Positions 1-9,347 of a stretch of DNA of 64,000 nucleotides are shown here, in pieces; positions within the stretch are counted from its first letter, which is position 1, and the number at the start of each line of letters is the position of its first letter. A program made the position numbers and the translations under genes. The stretch comes from Sphingosinicella terrae (GTDB taxonomy: Bacteria > Pseudomonadota > Alphaproteobacteria > Sphingomonadales > Sphingomonadaceae). A model generated the notes under the pieces. It worked only from the letters and a program-made list of their open reading frames with translations, had not been told where the DNA came from and made no database searches. The stretch covers positions 1-64,000 of the forward strand of contig NZ_QDFY01000009.1 of the NCBI RefSeq assembly GCF_003347635.1, given 5' to 3'.

Positions 1-107
1 CGCGCGGTCAGACGCCCCTTGGCATGCTGCGCCGCGATCCTCTTCTCGCCGCCGCCGAGCCGTGCCTGCTCGCGCCTCTTCTCCAGTTCCTCGATGGTGG
101 TGGCCAT
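1..107 (-). CDS. Acyl-CoA carboxylase carboxyltransferase (beta) subunit, N-terminal fragment cut by the window edge
   Basis: Only the first 35 codons lie in the window, reading leftwards off the edge. The peptide starts MATTIEELEKRRE and continues ARLGGGEKRI then AQHAKGRLTA, which matches the conserved N-terminus of biotin-dependent propionyl-/acyl-CoA carboxylase beta subunits (PccB/AccD-type), where this segment precedes the carboxyltransferase domain. The ATG at 107 has a GAAGAG ribosome-binding site about 7 nt upstream. It sits 78 nt downstream of a PaaG-like hydratase on the same strand, so both probably belong to an acyl-CoA catabolic operon continuing outside the window. The exact acyl-CoA substrate (propionyl, methylcrotonyl, geranyl) cannot be told from this fragment. 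Confidence 0.8.
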   Translation of the reverse strand, partial: MATTIEELEKRREQARLGGGEKRIAAQHAKGRLTA

Positions 108-185
108 AAGCGACTCTTCGTCCGGTTGATCTGCCTGCGCTTCCCTCTTTCAGAAGTCGGCGCGGAAGGCAAAGCCCCGGGTCGC

Positions 186-965
186 TCAGCGCCCTTCGAA
201 GCGCGGCTGCTGCTTCTGCAGGAAAGCGAACAAAGCGGCCTTGAAATCCGCGGATTGCCCGGCTTGCCGCTGCGCCGCGCGCTCCGCGGCGAGCGCCTCG
301 CCGAGCGTCGAATGGCCGGCCTCGCGCCCGAGCTGGCGAATGAGGCCCAGCGCCACCGTCGGTCCCTGCGCGAGCCGGGTGGCAAGCGCGACCGACTCCT
401 GGGCGAGATCCTGGTCCTCGACGACGCGGGAGATCATTCCCCATTCCAGGGCCCGCTCGGCCGGGATCCGCTCGCCCAGCATCATCATCTCCATCGCCCT
501 GGCACGTCCGGCCAGCCGCGGCAGCAGCCAGGTCGCGCCCGCATCGGGGATGAGGCCGATATTGACGAAGGCCTGGAGGAAATAGGCCGAGCGGGCGGCG
601 ACGACGATGTCGGCGGCCAGCGCCAGCGAGCAGCCGGCGCCGGCGGCGGGACCGTTCACCGCCGCCACGAACGGAATCGGAAGGGCGAACAGGGCCTCGA
701 CGAGCGGATTGAAATGCTGCTCGAGCGCCAGCCCGACATCCTCCGGCAGCCCGCCGCCGGAGGCGAGGTCGGCGCCGCTCGAGAAGCCGCGCCCGTCGCC
801 GGTCAGCAGCAGGCAACGCGCTCCCGATCCGGGCAGGCTCTCCGCCGCCTCCCGTATCTCGTCGAGCATGCCCGCGTTGAGCGCGTTCAGCGAGTCGGGC
901 CGCGCAAGAGTGATGGTCGCGACGGCGGCGGGGCTCTGCTCGAGCCGGATATGCTGGAAGGCCAT
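186..965 (-). CDS. Enoyl-CoA hydratase/isomerase family protein, PaaG-like
   Basis: This 259-aa crotonase-fold protein should act on a CoA-thioester in the cytosol. The oxyanion-hole segments FSSGADL (about residues 61-67) and AAGAGCSLALAAD (about 107-119) are intact. Around residues 137-150 it reads IGLIPDAGATWLLP, the form found in PaaG-type 1,2-epoxyphenylacetyl-CoA isomerases, where Asp rather than the two-Glu pair of classical hydratases is used. This points to an isomerase or delta-isomerase role; plain hydratase cannot be excluded. The ATG at 965 was chosen because the frame open further upstream offers only TTG at 1001. It is followed on the same strand by a carboxylase subunit gene, which fits acyl-CoA breakdown. 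Confidence 0.85.
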   Translation of the reverse strand: MAFQHIRLEQSPAAVATITLARPDSLNALNAGMLDEIREAAESLPGSGARCLLLTGDGRGFSSGADLASGGGLPEDVGLALEQHFNPLVEALFALPIPFVAAVNGPAAGAGCSLALAADIVVAARSAYFLQAFVNIGLIPDAGATWLLPRLAGRARAMEMMMLGERIPAERALEWGMISRVVEDQDLAQESVALATRLAQGPTVALGLIRQLGREAGHSTLGEALAAERAAQRQAGQSADFKAALFAFLQKQQPRFEGR

Positions 966-1039
966 GGCGTCATCGCTGTCACGCCGCCGCCCGCCACGCA
1001 AGTATCGGGATCACGGACGTGGGATCGGCGCGCCCGCGA

Positions 1040-2359
1040 TCAGCGGGCGGCGGCGACCCGCCAGACGGCGCCGCCCACATCGTCGGCGACGAGCAGGGCG
1101 CCGTCGCGACCGATCTCGACGCCCACCGGCCGCCCCATGGCCTTGCCGTCCGCGCTGAGGAAGCCGGTGAGGACGTCGACCGGCGTGCCGGCAGGGCGGC
1201 CGCCGACGAACGGGACGAAGACGACCTTGTAGCCGCTGAACGGCCGCCGGTTCCACGAGCCGTGTAGGCCGACGAAGGCGCCGGAGGCGAAGGCGGGCCC
1301 GAGCCGCGCCCGTTCGGCGAAGGCCAGGCCGAGCGGCGCGACATGGGATCCAAGCGCATAATCCGGGACGACCGCGCGCGCGACCAGGTCGGGCCGCGGC
1401 GGCTCGACCCGCCCGTCGACATGCTGACCCCAATAGCTCCACGGCCAGCCGTAGAAGGCACCGGGCTGGACCCGCGTCAGATAATCGGGAACGAGATCGC
1501 TGCCGAGCTCGTCGCGCTCGTTGACGACGACCCACAGGTCGCCGCTGCCGGGCTGGAAATCGAGCCCGACAGGATTGCGCAGGCCGGTCGCGAACAGGCG
1601 GTGCGTGCCGTTCGCCGGATCGACTTCCCACACCGCCGCCCGGCCTTCCTCCTCCGCCAGGCCGTGCTCGGCGACATTGCTGTTCGATCCGACGCCGACA
1701 TAGAGGCGCCGGCCGTCGGGGCTGGCGGCGAGGCTCTTCGTCCAGTGATGGTTGCGCCCGGCCGGCAGGTCGACGACGCGCCGGCCGGGGGAGTCGATGC
1801 GAGTCGCGCCGGCGCCATAAGAAAAGGCGAGCAGCGCGTCGGCATTGGCGACGAACAGCGTGTCGCCGACCAGCGCCATGCCGAACGGGGACTGGAGGCC
1901 GGTCAGGAAAGGCGAGCGCAGCTCGGCCGTGCCGTCGCCGTCGGCGTCGCGCAGCAGGGTGATGCGGTTGGCGCTCGGCACCGCCGACCCCGCCGCGCGC
2001 ATGAACATCCGCATGAAAAGCCCCTTGAGGCTGTTATCCTCATACTGCTCAGGCTTGGGCGGAGCGGCGCTTTCGGCGACGAGGACGTCGCCGTTCGGCA
2101 GGACCAGCAGCCAGCGCGGATGATCGAGCCCGGTGGCGAAGGCGCCGACCGCGAGCCCCGGCGCGGCGGCCGGGGCGTCTCCGGCCGGCCAGCCGACCGC
2201 CTCGGCGATGTGGACGGTCGGTAGGACGGACCGGTTGGGCTCGGGCAGAAGCGGCGCCGGACCGGTGCTCTGGGCGATATTGAGGTCGGCTGTATCGCCG
2301 CAGCCGGCGGCGATCAGGGCGAGCGAGGCAGCGACGGGTATCGAGCGGCGAGGGCGCAT
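1040..2359 (-). CDS. PQQ-dependent sugar (sorbosone) dehydrogenase-like lipoprotein
   Basis: The 439-aa product has an N-terminal lipoprotein signal with Cys at about residue 20 (LIAAGC), so it is probably anchored in the envelope. The body is a six-bladed beta-propeller of the glucose/sorbosone dehydrogenase type: recurrent blade motifs include [23 protein letters not shown]-like turns, [20 protein letters not shown] and [18 protein letters not shown]. Soluble PQQ aldose dehydrogenases use this fold to oxidise sugars in the periplasm; whether PQQ is bound here is inferred from family only. A strong GGGGAGG ribosome-binding site precedes the ATG at 2359. It sits between corC and the PaaG-like gene and is probably transcribed with corC or alone. 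Confidence 0.8.
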   Translation of the reverse strand: MRPRRSIPVAASLALIAAGCGDTADLNIAQSTGPAPLLPEPNRSVLPTVHIAEAVGWPAGDAPAAAPGLAVGAFATGLDHPRWLLVLPNGDVLVAESAAPPKPEQYEDNSLKGLFMRMFMRAAGSAVPSANRITLLRDADGDGTAELRSPFLTGLQSPFGMALVGDTLFVANADALLAFSYGAGATRIDSPGRRVVDLPAGRNHHWTKSLAASPDGRRLYVGVGSNSNVAEHGLAEEEGRAAVWEVDPANGTHRLFATGLRNPVGLDFQPGSGDLWVVVNERDELGSDLVPDYLTRVQPGAFYGWPWSYWGQHVDGRVEPPRPDLVARAVVPDYALGSHVAPLGLAFAERARLGPAFASGAFVGLHGSWNRRPFSGYKVVFVPFVGGRPAGTPVDVLTGFLSADGKAMGRPVGVEIGRDGALLVADDVGGAVWRVAAAR

Positions 2360-2437
2360 GGACGCCTCCCCTCATGGCTTCGTCGGGCCTTGGACGCCCG
2401 CCGCGGCCGGAAGTTCCCGCCGTGCCCCCGCCCGCGC

Positions 2438-3328
2438 CTATTCGATCGCGGCCGGCTCCTCCGGCGCGTGCAGGCGAAGGCGGGTGACCCGCCTGGTGTC
2501 GCCTTCGGTGACCTCCAGTCTCCAGCCGCTGGGATGTTCGAGTATCTCGCCCGGCTGAGGGATGTGGCCGGCAAGGACGAAGGCGAGCCCGCCGAGCGTA
2601 TCGACATCCTCCTCCACCGCGCCGAGCCGGGCATCGATCGCCTCGGCCACGTCCTCGAGCTCGGCGCGCGCGTCGGCGTCCCAGACCCCGTCCTCGAGCG
2701 GGATCAGGAGGCCCGGCATTTCCTCGTCATGCTCGTCCTCGATTTCGCCGACAATCTCCTCGACCACGTCCTCGATGGTCAGCAGGCCCTCGGTGCCGCC
2801 AAATTCGTCGACGACGATCGCAAGATGGACGCGCTCGCTGCGCATGCGCGCGAGCAGATCGAGCACGCCCATCGATTCGGGGACGTAGAGCGGTGCCCGG
2901 ACGAGCTGCCGGATGTCGTCGGGCGGCTCGCTCTCGGTGACCTGGACCGCGAACACGTCCTTGACGTGGATCATGCCGATGACGGTGTCGAGGCTGCCTT
3001 CGTAGAGCGGTAGCCGGCTGTGGCCCGCCTCGGCGAAGGCGGCGACCAGCTCCTGGAAGGAGGTGGTCGTCGGCACCGCGATGATGTCGCTGCGCGGGAC
3101 GGCGACGTCGCCGACCGTCTTCTCGCCGAAATGGAGGATGTTGCGCAGCATCTGCCGCTCGACATGGCTGAGGTCGCCAACCCGCGGCACCTCGCCCTCG
3201 CGATTCTCGATCGCCTCCTCGATCTCGTCGCGGAGGGTAGCCTCGCTTTCCTCGCCGAACAGGAGCGTGCGCAGACCGCTCCAGAAGGTACGCCCGTTTC
3301 CGTGGTCGTCCGGACTGTCGTCTTCCAT
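2438..3328 (-). CDS. corC: CorC/HlyC family CBS-domain protein
   Basis: The 296-aa protein has two CBS domains (roughly residues 75-200, around VAVPRSDIIAVP and IAIVVDEFGGTEGLLTIED-like text) followed by a C-terminal CorC_HlyC domain (about 215-290) that binds a nucleotide-like ligand in relatives. There is no membrane segment, so this is the soluble CorC type linked to Mg/Co efflux rather than the membrane-anchored TlyC/CNNM type. It is the last gene of a miaB-phoH-ybeY-corC run, a gene order widely conserved in proteobacteria. Its ATG is only 3 nt after the ybeY stop, so translation is probably coupled. Confidence 0.9.
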   Translation of the reverse strand: MEDDSPDDHGNGRTFWSGLRTLLFGEESEATLRDEIEEAIENREGEVPRVGDLSHVERQMLRNILHFGEKTVGDVAVPRSDIIAVPTTTSFQELVAAFAEAGHSRLPLYEGSLDTVIGMIHVKDVFAVQVTESEPPDDIRQLVRAPLYVPESMGVLDLLARMRSERVHLAIVVDEFGGTEGLLTIEDVVEEIVGEIEDEHDEEMPGLLIPLEDGVWDADARAELEDVAEAIDARLGAVEEDVDTLGGLAFVLAGHIPQPGEILEHPSGWRLEVTEGDTRRVTRLRLHAPEEPAAIE

Positions 3329-3331
3329 TGT

Positions 3332-3829
3332 CTAGGTGTTCACCTCTGTGACCCGATAGGGATCGGCGATCCCGATCGAAGCGAGCGCGCGGCGCTCCGT
3401 CTCCTCCATCGCATCCGCATCCGCATCGGTCGTTTCGTGGTCGTAACCTAGCAGATGAAGCGCACCATGCACCACCAGATGTGAGGCATGGGTCTCGATG
3501 GCCACGCCCTTCTCCGCCGCCTCGGCGGCGCAGATACCATGAGCGAGGACGATGTCGCCGAGCATCGTCTCGCCTGGGCGGCCGAGCCGGGCGGGCTCGA
3601 CCATGGGGAAGGAAAGGACGTTGGTCGGCTTGTCCTTGCCGCGCCAGGCGGCGTTCAGCGCGCGCACCTCCGCGTCGTCGGTGAACTTCACCGAGACTTC
3701 GGCCTCGCCGTCGGCAAGGCCGGCATGGCGGCTGTGATCGATCGCCGCGCGCACGGCGCGATCGGCGAGGGACGTCCAGTCGGTGCGACTGTCCCATTCG
3801 TCCGAGACGTCGGCCTCGACCAGCATCAT
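3332..3829 (-). CDS. ybeY: Endoribonuclease YbeY (16S rRNA maturation and quality control)
   Basis: The 165-aa product has the UPF0054 signature HGALHLLGYDH, giving the three zinc ligands His121, His125 and His131 (H-X3-H-X5-H). TNVLSFP at about 69-75 is the second family motif. YbeY is a single-strand-specific metallo-RNase needed for 16S rRNA 3'-end processing. The start overlaps the phoH stop as ATGA; a second ATG lies 3 nt on, so the exact N-terminus differs by one residue at most. Placement between phoH and corC is the usual genome order and supports the call. Confidence 0.95.
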   Translation of the reverse strand: MMLVEADVSDEWDSRTDWTSLADRAVRAAIDHSRHAGLADGEAEVSVKFTDDAEVRALNAAWRGKDKPTNVLSFPMVEPARLGRPGETMLGDIVLAHGICAAEAAEKGVAIETHASHLVVHGALHLLGYDHETTDADADAMEETERRALASIGIADPYRVTEVNT

Positions 3830-4818
3830 TTCGGCTGGCCCTCATAGGCTTCGACGATCCGGCCGACCAGCGGATGGCGGACGACGTCGCCGGGGCCGAA
3901 GCGGATGGTGGCGATCTTGTCTATGCCCTCGAGCCGACCGACGGCGTCGTGCAGCCCCGACTTGCCGGGCTCGGGCAGGTCGATCTGATTGGGGTCGCCG
4001 CAGATCACCATACGGCTGCGCATGCCGAAGCGGGTGAGGAACATCTTCATCTGGGCCGGCGTCGTATTCTGCGCCTCGTCGAGGATGATGAAGGCGTCGG
4101 CGAGCGTGCGGCCACGCATGAAGGCGATCGGCGCGATCTCGATCTCGCCCGAGGCGATCCTCCGCTCGACCTGCTCGGTCGGCAGCATGTCGTAGAGCGC
4201 GTCGTAGAGCGGCCGGAGATAGGGATCGACCTTCTCCTTCATGTCGCCGGGCAGGAATCCGAGCCGCTCGCCCGCCTCGACGGCGGGGCGCGACAGGATC
4301 AGCCGGTCGACGGTGCCGCCGATCAATTGCTGCACCGCCTGCGCCACGGCGAGGTAGGTCTTGCCCGTGCCGGCCGGGCCGAGCGCGAAGATCATGTCGT
4401 CGCGCGCGAGCGCCTCCATATAGACCGCCTGGGTCTTGGAGCGCGGGACGATCGTCTTCTTGCGGGTGCGGATCATCACCTTCGGCGGATCGGCCACGTC
4501 CGCGACGATGATGCCGTCGAGCGTCGGCTCGCCCGACATGGCGATGATCGCGTTCACCGTCTCGGCATCGATGTCGTGGCCCTCGTCGAGCCGGTTATAG
4601 AGGCCGATCAGCACCTCGCGGGCGCGGGCGGCGTCCTGCGGCTCCCCCTCGATCTGCACCTTGGCGCCGCGGGCGGCGATGTAGACGCCGAGCCGATCCT
4701 CGATGGCGACGAGATTGCGGTCGAATTCGCCGAACAGCGGCCCGAGCAGATGGGGTTGCTCGAATTCGACCTCCAGCCGTGCGCGGGCGCCAGCGTCCGG
4801 GCTCTTCTTCTGAACCAT
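3826..4818 (-). CDS. phoH: PhoH family ATPase
   Basis: The 330-aa protein carries an RNA-binding KH-like N-terminal half and a P-loop ATPase domain. Walker A is GPAGTGKT (residues 147-154) and Walker B is FIILDEAQN (243-251). The open frame continues far upstream inside miaB, but the start is set by the ATG at 4818, whose A is the last base of the miaB TGA (TGATG, 1-nt overlap). The homologous start [10 protein letters not shown] gives the usual family length. PhoH proteins are cytosolic ATPases linked to RNA metabolism; the tight coupling to ybeY fits that. Confidence 0.93.
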   Translation of the reverse strand: MVQKKSPDAGARARLEVEFEQPHLLGPLFGEFDRNLVAIEDRLGVYIAARGAKVQIEGEPQDAARAREVLIGLYNRLDEGHDIDAETVNAIIAMSGEPTLDGIIVADVADPPKVMIRTRKKTIVPRSKTQAVYMEALARDDMIFALGPAGTGKTYLAVAQAVQQLIGGTVDRLILSRPAVEAGERLGFLPGDMKEKVDPYLRPLYDALYDMLPTEQVERRIASGEIEIAPIAFMRGRTLADAFIILDEAQNTTPAQMKMFLTRFGMRSRMVICGDPNQIDLPEPGKSGLHDAVGRLEGIDKIATIRFGPGDVVRHPLVGRIVEAYEGQPK

Positions 4819-6155
4819 CAGGCGGCCGATCTCATCAGGGGCGCGCCGGAAAGGCTGTTGGGACCGGCATCGAGGATCTGCACCTCGACGAGATCGCCGA
4901 TCGCCGCCCTGCCGGCCTCGAGGTGGACCGATTGCAGCCAGGGTGACTTGCCGATGAGCTGCCCGGGCTTGCGGCCGGTCCGCTCGACCAGAATCTCGGT
5001 GCGCGCGCCGACGGTGGCGCGGTTGAAGGCCAGCTGCTGCTCGCGAAGCAGCCCCTGCAGCCGTTGGAGTCGGTCGTCCATCACCTCCGCGGGCACCTGA
5101 TCTGGCATGCCCGCCGCCGGCGTGCCGGGGCGGGGCGAATATTTGAACGAGTAAGCCTGCGCATAGTTGACCGCGCCGACGAGGAGCAAGGTCGCCTCGA
5201 AATCCTCCTCCGTCTCGCCCGGAAAGCCGACGATGAAATCCCCCGACACCGCGATGTCGGGGCGGGCGGAGCGCACGCGCTCGATGGCCCGAACATAGGA
5301 TTCGACGCTGTGGCTGCGGTTCATCGCCTTGAGGATGCGGTCGCTCCCCGACTGCACGGGAAGGTGCAGGAAAGGCATCAGCTTCGCGACCTCGGCATGA
5401 GCGCGGACGAGATCCTCCCGCATGTCGTTGGGATGGCTCGTCGTGTAGCGGATCCGCGCCAGTCCCGGCAGCGCATCGAGCGCGCCGATCAGGCCGCCGA
5501 GACCCTGGCGACGGCCTTTCTCGTCCTCGCCCTCCCAGGCGTTGACGTTCTGGCCGAGCAGGGTGATCTCGCGCGTGCCGCGATCGACCAGCGCCTTCGC
5601 CTCGTCGAGGATCGCCGCCCACGGGCGCGAGACCTCGGCGCCGCGCGTGTAGGGAACGACGCAATAGGTACAGAACTTGTCGCAGCCCTCCTGCACGGTC
5701 AGGAAGGCGGCCGGCGCCTGGCGCCGGCGGCCGGGCAGGGCGTCGAACTTGGACAAAGCGGGCATGTCGGTGTCGACCGCTTTCTCTCCCTGGCGCGCCC
5801 GGCGCACCAGCTCAGGCAAGTTGTGATAGGCCTGGGGACCGACGACGATGTCGACACCGGGGGCGCGGCGCGGGATCTCGGCGCCCTCCGCCTGGGCGAC
5901 GCAGCCGGCGACCGCCACCAGAGGCTGCGACTCGCCCGGCCGGTGGAGCAGGCGGCCGATTTCCGAATAGACCTTCTCCGCCGCCTTCTCGCGGATGTGG
6001 CAGGTGTTGAGCACGACCAGGTCGGCCGGCTCCGCCTCGCCGGCCGGCGCTAGGCCTTCCGCCTCGAGCAGCTCGGCCATGCGCTGGCCGTCATAGACGT
6101 TCATCTGGCAGCCGAAAGACTTGACCTGGAACGTGCGGGGATTCCGGTTCTTCAT
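4818..6155 (-). CDS. miaB: tRNA-2-methylthio-N6-dimethylallyladenosine synthase MiaB
   Basis: This 445-aa radical-SAM methylthiotransferase adds the methylthio group to i6A37 of tRNAs. The auxiliary-cluster cysteines are Cys16 (SFGCQMN), Cys52 (NTCHIREKA) and Cys85 (AGCVAQ). The radical-SAM CX3CX2C motif is CDKFCTYC at 158-165. A C-terminal TRAM domain occupies roughly residues 370-440 ([15 protein letters not shown]-like). All functional cysteines are present and length is normal. It heads the miaB-phoH-ybeY-corC operon, with a 1-nt stop/start overlap to phoH. Confidence 0.96.
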   Translation of the reverse strand: MKNRNPRTFQVKSFGCQMNVYDGQRMAELLEAEGLAPAGEAEPADLVVLNTCHIREKAAEKVYSEIGRLLHRPGESQPLVAVAGCVAQAEGAEIPRRAPGVDIVVGPQAYHNLPELVRRARQGEKAVDTDMPALSKFDALPGRRRQAPAAFLTVQEGCDKFCTYCVVPYTRGAEVSRPWAAILDEAKALVDRGTREITLLGQNVNAWEGEDEKGRRQGLGGLIGALDALPGLARIRYTTSHPNDMREDLVRAHAEVAKLMPFLHLPVQSGSDRILKAMNRSHSVESYVRAIERVRSARPDIAVSGDFIVGFPGETEEDFEATLLLVGAVNYAQAYSFKYSPRPGTPAAGMPDQVPAEVMDDRLQRLQGLLREQQLAFNRATVGARTEILVERTGRKPGQLIGKSPWLQSVHLEAGRAAIGDLVEVQILDAGPNSLSGAPLMRSAA

Positions 6156-6200
6156 CGCCGGCCATATAGGGGATGGCCCACGGCTTCGAAAGCCTGACGA

Positions 6201-6905
6201 CTAGGCACGGTAGAGGGCCTCGACGATTTCGGCGCGCGCGGCCGCGGCAAGGGCCTTGCGCTCTCCCGCCGCCTCGGGATCGACCGGTGGCAGGAAGCGC
6301 AGCACGACCGGAATGGTTCCGGCCCTCGACAGGATCCGCCCCGCATTGGCGCCTGCCGGTTCCGCGCCGACCCAGGCGATCTCCTCCGCCGCCGCGCCAT
6401 AGTCGATCGCCACCGGCTGCACCCGCACCCCCGGCAAGGGCGGGTAGAGCGACGCGAACAGGCTCGGCCGGAAGGGAAGCACCGCATGGCCGCCTTCGGT
6501 GGTGCCTTCGGGAAAGAGCGAGACCGCTCGACCGCTTGCGAGCGCCTGCCGGAGGCGGTCTGCCTGGCCGTGGACCTCGCGACGGGCGTGGCGGGCGACG
6601 TAGATCGTGTCGTTGAGCCCGGCGATCCAGCCGACCAGAGGCCAATGCTCGACATCGTCGCGGGAGACGAAGGCCGTGCCGGTCGCGCCGCCCAAGGCGA
6701 GAATGTCGAGCCAGGTCACGTGATTGGATACGAACAGGACATGGCCGGCGAGCGGCTCGCCCTCGATCCGGACCCTGAGGCCCGCGCGGCGGCCTGCAAA
6801 GCCGAGGAAGCGGCGCGGCCACGGCGAGCGGAACCCGGCCGCCTTCCACAGGAAATGCAGAGCGACGCAGGCGCCGAGGCCTGCCGCCATCGCGGCGACT
6901 CGCAA
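6201..6905 (-). CDS. 1-acyl-sn-glycerol-3-phosphate acyltransferase (PlsC-like)
   Basis: The 234-aa product has one N-terminal membrane segment and the lysophospholipid acyltransferase motifs: block I NHVTWLD (HX4D), block II around SRDDVEHWPLVGW, block III FPEGTT and block IV P-rich VQPVAIDYG. It should acylate lysophosphatidate at the inner membrane, or lyso-ornithine lipid as in OlsA; the two cannot be separated here. The start is uncertain: TTG at 6905 keeps the full hydrophobic segment, whereas the first ATG is at 6890 and neither has a clear ribosome-binding site. It lies 43 nt after fur on the same strand. Confidence 0.88.
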   Translation of the reverse strand: MRVAAMAAGLGACVALHFLWKAAGFRSPWPRRFLGFAGRRAGLRVRIEGEPLAGHVLFVSNHVTWLDILALGGATGTAFVSRDDVEHWPLVGWIAGLNDTIYVARHARREVHGQADRLRQALASGRAVSLFPEGTTEGGHAVLPFRPSLFASLYPPLPGVRVQPVAIDYGAAAEEIAWVGAEPAGANAGRILSRAGTIPVVLRFLPPVDPEAAGERKALAAAARAEIVEALYRA

Positions 6906-6948
6906 GCCGAGCCTGAGGCTCGACCCGCGCGCGCCCTGTTCCGACAGA

Positions 6949-7371
6949 TCAGTGATCGCGGGTAAGGGCGACGCCGTAAAGCTCCATCCGGTGGTCGACG
7001 AGGCGAAAGCCGAGCTTCTCGGCGATCCGCCGCTGGAGCGCTTCCAGCTCTTCGTCGGCGAACTCGATGACCTTGCCCGTCTCGACGTCGATGAGATGAT
7101 CGTGATGGGTCTCGGCCGCCGCCTCGTAGCGGGCGCGGCCGTCTCCGAAATCGTGCCGCTCCAGGATGCCCGCTTCCTCGAACAGCCGGACCGTCCGATA
7201 GACGGTGGCGATCGAGATGCCGGGATCGATCGCCGAGGCGCGGGCGTGGAGCGCCTCCACGTCCGGATGATCGTCCGATTCCGAGAGGACCCGGGCGATG
7301 ACCTTGCGCTGCTCGGTGATGCGCAGGCCCTTTTCCGCGCAGAGCGCTTCGATGTCGATGCTACGTGCCAT
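6949..7371 (-). CDS. fur: Fur family ferric uptake regulator
   Basis: The 140-aa protein has the Fur winged helix (about residues 10-80, ISIATVYRTVRLFEEAGIL) and the THHDHLIDVETG metal-binding stretch at 88-100. It lacks the C-terminal CXXC pairs that bind structural zinc in E. coli Fur; the only cysteine is near residue 11. That is usual for alphaproteobacterial Fur, so it is not a defect. It probably represses iron-uptake genes, or acts as a Mur-like manganese sensor as in some alphaproteobacteria. It lies between mucR and plsC on the minus strand, with a hairpin separating it from mucR. Confidence 0.9.
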   Translation of the reverse strand: MARSIDIEALCAEKGLRITEQRKVIARVLSESDDHPDVEALHARASAIDPGISIATVYRTVRLFEEAGILERHDFGDGRARYEAAAETHHDHLIDVETGKVIEFADEELEALQRRIAEKLGFRLVDHRMELYGVALTRDH

Positions 7372-7518
7372 TTCGCGTCTATGTAGAGCAGAACCGAGCC
7401 CTAAGCCAAGCGCGGCGGCGAGGTCTGCGAAACGGGCAAAGCTAGAAGCCCGATCCTTGCCGGGCGCGCACCCTGCGCGTCTCCGGCCCGGACCGGGCTT
7501 CCGAACTCCGACGCGGTC

Positions 7519-7548
7519 AGGCGCGGGCGGGTCACGCCGCCTGCGCCT
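7519..7548 (-). terminator. GC-rich hairpin downstream of mucR
   Basis: A 12-bp stem (7519-7530 with 7537-7548, one G-T wobble) and a 6-nt loop lie 44 nt downstream of the mucR stop and upstream of fur. There is no clear T-run after it on the minus strand, so it may be a terminator of the weak, T-poor type or an mRNA-stabilising hairpin. Structure seen by eye only. Confidence 0.4.
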
Positions 7549-7591
7549 TCACCGCGCGAGCCTGTTTCGTCTTTCTGCCCCCAGGTCTCGC

Positions 7592-8014
7592 TTACTTGCG
7601 GCCGGTGCGGCGGCGCTTGGTGCCGAGGCCGATCTTCTTGGCCAGGCTCCGACGCTGCTCGGCGTAATTCGGCGCGACCATCGGGTAGTCGGCGTTGAGA
7701 CCCCATTTTTGACGATATTCGTCCGGGGTCATGTTGTAGTGGGTCATCAGATGCCGCTTCAGCATCTTCAGTTTCTTTCCGTCCTCGAGGCAGACAATAT
7801 AGTCCGGCTTGATCGACGAACGGATCGAGACCTTCGGCTCGGGACGCGGCGCAGGCTCTTCCTTGCGCTCGCCGAGGCCGCTCAGCGCATTGTGCACATT
7901 GCTGATCAGCAAGGGAAGATCCGAGACGGCAACGCTGTTGTTGCTGACATGGGCCGATACGATATCTGCTGTCAGGGTGATCAACGTCTCCCCGAAATTG
8001 TCCTGGTTTTCCAT
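7592..8014 (-). CDS. mucR: MucR/Ros family zinc-finger transcriptional regulator
   Basis: The 140-aa protein is full length for the alphaproteobacterial MucR/Ros family. The zinc-finger region begins at [18 protein letters not shown] and continues [17 protein letters not shown]; the ligands are Cys75, Asp78, His88 and His92, so the second Cys of the classical Ros finger is replaced by Asp, a variant known in several rhizobial homologues. The C-terminal tail [14 protein letters not shown] and basic KKIGLG tract are conserved. Relatives are H-NS-like global regulators of exopolysaccharide, cell cycle and virulence genes, binding AT-rich DNA. The N-terminal half (oligomerisation) is acidic and typical. 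Confidence 0.93.
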   Translation of the reverse strand: MENQDNFGETLITLTADIVSAHVSNNSVAVSDLPLLISNVHNALSGLGERKEEPAPRPEPKVSIRSSIKPDYIVCLEDGKKLKMLKRHLMTHYNMTPDEYRQKWGLNADYPMVAPNYAEQRRSLAKKIGLGTKRRRTGRK

Positions 8015-8129
8015 GAGTCGGTACCAACTTTCTATAAGTGTGAGGGGCCCGCCATTGGCCGTGGCAGGTGATATTATCGATAGGTCCGTTTTGGTGGCTT
8101 TGACAAGCTTAAATGCAGGCCGCGGCGTC

Positions 8130-8609
8130 TCAGTCGAGACCGTCTACAATCTTGGCCATGGTCAAGGCATCGTAACAGCGTCCATCTGGACCGCTGTAAT
8201 AGTTGCGACGACGGCCCACCAAGGCAAAGCCGAACTCCTCATACAGCTTAACTGCATGATTTCCTTCGCGGACTTCCAGGTGAAGACGATCCGCGCCGCG
8301 CTTCTTCGCATCCTCGATGAAGCGCTGGAGAAGCATCTTGCCGACCCCGCGACGCTGCGTCGAGGATCGAACGGCCAGCAGCAGCAGCTCCGCTTCATTA
8401 GCGACCACACGCGACAGCGAGAAGCCGATGGCGCCGGCATGGTCGCTCGCCAAGGTCAGCCACACGCCGGGCATCGGCAGCAGGCCCGCACATTGAGGTG
8501 CCGTCCAGGCCTCGCCGTAGCGACGGTCGAAGCTGTCGCTCATCACGGCCATCACGGCGTCGATATCGGCCCCGCCACCCGCCCTCAGGTCGATGCCTCC
8601 GGCCGTCAT
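8130..8609 (-). CDS. rimI: Ribosomal protein S18-alanine N-acetyltransferase RimI-like
   Basis: The 159-aa GNAT protein has the acetyl-CoA-binding loop RRGVGKML at about residues 86-93 and the C-terminal [18 protein letters not shown] segment that is diagnostic for RimI and related GNATs. Its ATG overlaps the tsaB stop by 4 nt (ATGA); the tsaB-rimI pair is conserved across bacteria. It should acetylate the N-terminal alanine of S18 or other proteins. The specific substrate is inferred from gene order. Confidence 0.88.
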   Translation of the reverse strand: MTAGGIDLRAGGGADIDAVMAVMSDSFDRRYGEAWTAPQCAGLLPMPGVWLTLASDHAGAIGFSLSRVVANEAELLLLAVRSSTQRRGVGKMLLQRFIEDAKKRGADRLHLEVREGNHAVKLYEEFGFALVGRRRNYYSGPDGRCYDALTMAKIVDGLD

Positions 8610-9208
8610 GTCATCGGCTTCGCGTCAGGCGCTCGGCCGTAGATCGGTCGCGGCGGCAGGTTGCGCAGCGTATCCGGCAATCGCACCGCGTCCGACGCGC
8701 GAGGCAAGGCATCGACCGCCCGGCCATGGCCACGCGCCGCGACCAGCGCTCCGGCGCCCGATCCGACGACCAGCTCGGCCTCGACCAGCGCGGCCGCCGC
8801 CTCGGGCGTGAGCGAGCGCAGTTCGTCGGCGGGCGCGAGGGGGTCACCCTCGTAGCTTTGCACGAAAAGCTCGCCATGTCCCCCCAGCATGGCGACGGCG
8901 AGCGCCGGTGCCCCGGCGGCGGCGGCGACCAAGGCAAGCGAGGAATAGCCGCGGACCGGCACCTGCCAGCCGATCGCCAGTCCGTGGGCGGCGGCAAGCC
9001 CGACCCGAACCCCGGTGAAGCTGCCAGGACCGCAATCGACCAGGATCGCGTCGGGCCGACGGCCGTCGAGCAGCTCGGCGATCATCGGCACGAGCCGCTC
9101 GGCATGACCGCGCCCCACCACCTCGTGACGCTCGGCAATGACGCGCCCGTGCGCGCCGATCAGCGCGGCGGAGCAGGCGGCGGTGGCGCTGTCGATCACC
9201 AGCTGCAT
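8606..9208 (-). CDS. tsaB: tRNA threonylcarbamoyladenosine biosynthesis protein TsaB
   Basis: The 200-aa product has the ASKHA-fold start MQLVIDSATAACSAAL, the GHAERLVPMI segment and the DCGPGSFTGVRVGL signature of TsaB (YeaZ). TsaB is the scaffold partner of TsaD in making t6A37 on tRNAs; it lacks catalytic metal ligands. It is immediately followed by rimI with a 4-nt overlap. No odd features. Confidence 0.93.
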   Translation of the reverse strand: MQLVIDSATAACSAALIGAHGRVIAERHEVVGRGHAERLVPMIAELLDGRRPDAILVDCGPGSFTGVRVGLAAAHGLAIGWQVPVRGYSSLALVAAAAGAPALAVAMLGGHGELFVQSYEGDPLAPADELRSLTPEAAAALVEAELVVGSGAGALVAARGHGRAVDALPRASDAVRLPDTLRNLPPRPIYGRAPDAKPMT

Positions 9209-9347
9209 GGCACGGTATCGCGTCGGAACATGCCGCTTCCGTCACGCGCGGAAACGCGAGAGTCCAGCATTGTTTGGCCGAGAAGGCGTGAGCGGGCGCA
9301 TGGACAGTCGGCAACGATCGGCGGAACGGGTCGTCCGGCGCTTCCGA

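Noticed and set aside
24-1232. A 402-codon plus-strand frame at the left edge
   Set aside because: It crosses opposite the PaaG-like gene and the start of the carboxylase gene; no recognisable domain.
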